From JBBQWZ01 sp038210135 (GTDB taxonomy: Bacteria; Acidobacteriota; Terriglobia; Bryobacterales; Bryobacteraceae), in NCBI GenBank assembly GCA_038210135.1, contig JBBQWZ010000013.1:51171-115170 (forward strand): 64,000 bases of DNA, read 5' to 3'. Positions 61,879 through 64,000 of the stretch are shown here, piece after piece. The notes under the pieces are model-generated. The model saw only the letters and a program-made list of their open reading frames with translations. It had not been told where the DNA came from and made no database searches. Numbering within the stretch: the first letter of the stretch is position 1; each line of letters begins with the position of its first letter. A program made the position numbers and the translations under genes.

Positions 61879-61918
61879 AGCCTCGCTTCTCACCAGGAGC
61901 GGGGCTTTTCCTTTTTCC
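61879..61918 (+). terminator. Rho-independent terminator
   Basis: A 12-base stem, AGCCTCGCTTCT with AGGAGCGGGGCT (two G-U pairs), loop CACC, followed by TTTCCTTTTT. It ends the 61259 gene transcript. Confidence 0.85.
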
Positions 61919-62276
61919 GGCAGCGTAGCGTAGCGCCACTTCGCCGGTTTCGATTCTCACTTTTCCCGCAACCTTCTATAAGGATGAGGCGCCGGAAAAC
62001 GCACCAGGAGTCGCTTACGCTCCGGGTTCAATCGGGGTGGAGCGCTCGGCGCCGCCCAGCGCAGAATGGGTTTTTTTCGCTGAGCGCAGTACTTGCCGTA
62101 AGGCCTGTCCAATCACCCGCCAGATCAAAACCCGGCCAAATTCACAGGCCTGCGGCTATTCTTCAAGCAGCCTAAGAATTGCCGGAAACTCTATCCGTCA
62201 AGGTTCTAGTGGTTCGTACCTATTGCGCGATCCTCCCGCGCAGTCGATGAATGGTACGAGGCCATAGAAATTCACA
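61919..62276. other. 358-bp intergenic region upstream of the AAA gene
   Basis: No convincing gene is present; a 63-codon frame at 61984 has no family features and reads through repeat DNA. It contains a repeat arm at 62007-62034. A second copy of CTCACTTTTCC...GGATGAGGC (61956-61990), also found at 61178-61215, is present. A hairpin-like pair, GGTTCGTACC near 62211 and GGTACGAGGCC near 62250, flanks a GCGCG/CGCGC pair just upstream of the AAA gene and may be regulatory. Confidence 0.5.
62007..62034. repeat. Solo right arm of dispersed repeat family
   Basis: GAGTCGCTTACGCTCCGGGT followed by TCAATC matches the right arm at 8222-8243 almost perfectly, without a left arm nearby. Confidence 0.65.
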
Positions 62277-63608
62277 ATGAGCGCCATGACCCTTGAGCTG
62301 CCCCTTGCTTCGCAAGAAGAGACCGCCTACGTTCCACCCGTGCCGGAATCGATCGATCAGACCGGAATTCCGCTTTCCCTCGTCGAACAGCTGATCCTGA
62401 AGCATCTCTATGTGCGCGGCGACCTCATCGGCCGCGAGCTCTCGACCGCACTGGGCCTCAAATTCAGTCTCATCGACTCCATCATGGAGAGCTTCAAGCG
62501 CCAGCATCACATCGGCGTGAAGCGGAGCCTCGGGATCGGCAACACGTCGGCCGTCTTCGCCCTCACCGAGAGCGGCCGGGCCCTGGCGCGGGAGTCCATG
62601 GAGACCAATCAGTATGCCGGCCCCGTTCCCGTGCCGCTGCAGCAATACACCGAGGTCGTGCGCCGCCAAAAACGCAAGGAAAGCTGGCTGACTCCGGAAG
62701 CTCTGCGAGCCGCGTTCAAACACCTGGTCGTCAGCGAAGACATCCTGCTCAAAATTGGACCCGCCGTCAATTCCAGCAAGTCATTTCTAATTTACGGACA
62801 ACCCGGAAACGGAAAAACCGCGCTCGCGGAATCGCTGTTCCGCATCGACGATTCGCCAATCTATATCCCTTATGCGCTCGAGTACGCCGGGAACATCATG
62901 CAAATGTACGATCCGGTCTACCATCAGAAAATCGACGACGAGGAGGAAACGCTCTCGGCCCTTTCAAACGAGCGCCGCTTCGACGGACGCTGGTTCAAGT
63001 CCCGTCGGCCATTCATCGTAACCGGCGGCGAATTGTCCCTCGATATGCTGGACTTAAGCTTCAACCCGCATTCCCGCGTCTACGACGCGCCCTTCCAGTT
63101 GAAGGCCAATAACGGCATCTACCTGATCGATGACTTTGGACGCCAGAAGGCGTCCCCCGCCGAAGTCCTGAACCGCTGGATTGTTCCCATGGAACGCCAC
63201 GTCGATTACCTCAGCTTCCAATCCGGCGGCAAAGTCACCGTGCCCTTTGAAGCCTTTCTCATCTTTTCGACCAACCTGACCCCCGAAAAGCTGGGCGACG
63301 AGGCGTTTCTCCGCCGCATTCAGTACAAGATGTTCCTGCGCAGCCCCGACGCGCGCGAGTTCGTCCAGATTTTCACCCGTTTTTGTGCTTCCCGCCAACT
63401 CGATTGCCCGCCCGAGCTGATCGGAGCCTTCATCGACAAGCACTATCTGCCCACCGCCAAGCGCTTCCGCCGCTGCCATCCCCGCGACCTCCTGTCGCAC
63501 GCCATCGATATCATCCACTTCGAGCGGCGCCCCTACCAATTGACCGGAGAGGTGCTGTCCAAGGCCTTCGAAAGCTGCTTCACCCAAAGCGTGGACGTCA
63601 GCGATTAG
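62277..63608 (+). CDS. AAA-type ATPase with N-terminal winged-helix-like region
   Basis: 443 residues. Residues about 30-110 look like a winged helix (SLVEQLILKHLYVRGDLIGR, ALTESGRALAR), then a linker. The ATPase core begins with Walker A GQPGNGKTA (174-182) and continues to Walker B GIYLIDDFGR and sensor-1 AFLIFSTNLTPEKL. A lid-like region follows (RFRRCHPRDLLSHAIDI). Such proteins occur widely in Acidobacteriota; the role is not settled, but remodelling or regulation linked to pilus or secretion genes has been suggested by context elsewhere. Here it stands alone. Confidence 0.82.
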   Translation: MSAMTLELPLASQEETAYVPPVPESIDQTGIPLSLVEQLILKHLYVRGDLIGRELSTALGLKFSLIDSIMESFKRQHHIGVKRSLGIGNTSAVFALTESGRALARESMETNQYAGPVPVPLQQYTEVVRRQKRKESWLTPEALRAAFKHLVVSEDILLKIGPAVNSSKSFLIYGQPGNGKTALAESLFRIDDSPIYIPYALEYAGNIMQMYDPVYHQKIDDEEETLSALSNERRFDGRWFKSRRPFIVTGGELSLDMLDLSFNPHSRVYDAPFQLKANNGIYLIDDFGRQKASPAEVLNRWIVPMERHVDYLSFQSGGKVTVPFEAFLIFSTNLTPEKLGDEAFLRRIQYKMFLRSPDAREFVQIFTRFCASRQLDCPPELIGAFIDKHYLPTAKRFRRCHPRDLLSHAIDIIHFERRPYQLTGEVLSKAFESCFTQSVDVSD

Positions 63609-63967
63609 GTGGCATAGGCCTTCGGCCGACGCGTTGGGCCGGAGGTATGGCAAGGCCGCTCACAGGCCGGTGGTTATGGCAAGTTCATGCACAGGCCGGT
63701 GGTTATGGCAAGGCCGTGCACAGGCCGGAGGTATGGCAAGTTCATGCACAGGCCGGTGGTTATGGCAAGTTCATGCACAGGCCGGTGGTTATGGCAAGTT
63801 CATGCACAGGCCGGTGGTATGGCAAGTTCATGCACAGGCCGGAGGTATGGCAAGTTCATGCACAGGCCGGTGGTATGGCAAGTTCATGCACAGGCCGGTG
63901 GTATGGCAAGTTCATGCACGGCCGGAGGTTATGGCAAGTTCATGCACAGGCCGGAGGCCTATGCCAC
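63609..63967. repeat. 28/29-bp tandem repeat array flanked by 12-bp inverted repeats
   Basis: Eleven near-identical units (63637-63948) of the form GGCCGG[T/A]GG[T]TATGGCAAG and TTCATGCACA; two units have GGCCG[C/T] in place of TTCAT. The array is bracketed by GTGGCATAGGCC (63609-63620) and its exact complement GGCCTATGCCAC (63956-63967). It starts at the AAA gene stop codon. There are no unique spacers, so it is a minisatellite and not CRISPR. Frames running through it have no stop but no sensible protein either. Confidence 0.88.
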
Positions 63968-63991
63968 TAGCCCTTGTTCTCGCCCGTCACG

Positions 63992-63997
63992 TATAAT
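63992..63997 (+). promoter_or_regulatory. TATAAT hexamer at right edge
   Basis: A perfect -10 hexamer three bases from the window end. Following the local pattern, a gene may start a few bases outside the window. No clear -35 is seen. Confidence 0.35.
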
Positions 63998-64000
63998 GAA

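Noticed and set aside
61984..62175. 63-codon gene after the terminator
   Set aside because: It reads through a dispersed repeat arm and has no family features or good ribosome site.
63637..63948. CRISPR array
   Set aside because: The 28/29-bp units abut each other with no unique spacers and no cas genes nearby; it is a minisatellite.
63634..63996. Repeat-coded protein (HRPVVWQVHAQAGG type)
   Set aside because: Several frames stay open only because the repeat lacks stops. No start with a ribosome site and no family resemblance.

Overview
The window looks like a chromosomal segment of an Acidobacteriota member, most likely of the Solibacter/Bryobacter type. The base composition is GC-rich. 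The gene content fits that group: a DUF1549/DUF1553 plus DUF1501 pair, two coenzyme-B12 acyl-CoA mutases, a split glycine dehydrogenase, solo hopanoid HpnH, MocR and AAA proteins, and many small intergenic palindromic repeats. This is inference from gene content; no rRNA is present to confirm it. I saw no tRNA, rRNA, CRISPR array, intact insertion sequence or prophage.

Layout. 1-9.5 kb holds housekeeping genes: the lepA end, yjbQ, glmS-purS, a WalJ-like hydrolase, purB, a lone receiver protein, a PPOX/MocR divergent pair with a clear operator candidate, and hom. 9.5-16.8 kb holds two divergent GT39-type membrane glycosyltransferases, hpnH with a small unknown partner, and several unrecognised small or secreted proteins. 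16.9-27.3 kb is the glycine cleavage cluster gcvT-gcvH-gcvPA-gcvPB, then hslV-hslU-lipoprotein-FAH-transaldolase, and a lytic transglycosylase. 27.3-31.5 kb (minus strand) is a propionate module: epimerase, a MutA/MutB-like fused methylmalonyl-CoA mutase, and the MeaB GTPase. 31.6-38.5 kb has a prolyl oligopeptidase, a thioesterase, and a minus-strand operon with a second, two-subunit mutase whose active-site residues match isobutyryl-CoA mutase, followed by a NYN-LOTUS protein, RidA and GNAT. 38.5-44.5 kb has a c-di-GMP protein, efp, selA, a PIG-L deacetylase and a UPF0104 membrane protein. 44.6-50.0 kb is the most unusual operon: an N4-adsorption-like TPR/beta-barrel protein, a GH10-like hydrolase, and a single-chain TssB-TssC contractile sheath with no other secretion genes. 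50.1-57.5 kb has a HlyD adaptor, an MFS transporter and the DUF1549/DUF1501 pair with a tandem operator between divergent genes, then a decayed purine permease and a MazF/RHH toxin-antitoxin pair. 57.6-64 kb has dnaE, a secreted protein, an AAA ATPase and a 28/29-bp tandem repeat array.

Two genome-wide habits are visible. First, at least eleven genes carry a TANNNT hexamer only 6-9 bases before the start codon, which suggests frequent leaderless transcription. Second, gene ends are decorated with at least four families of small inverted-repeat elements, some in two copies inside the window.

The central metabolic theme is one-carbon and branched-chain/odd-chain carbon flow: glycine cleavage, two B12 mutases with their epimerase and MeaB, and FAH-family and transaldolase enzymes. 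The surface-polysaccharide and sheath operon is the best candidate for an undescribed system.
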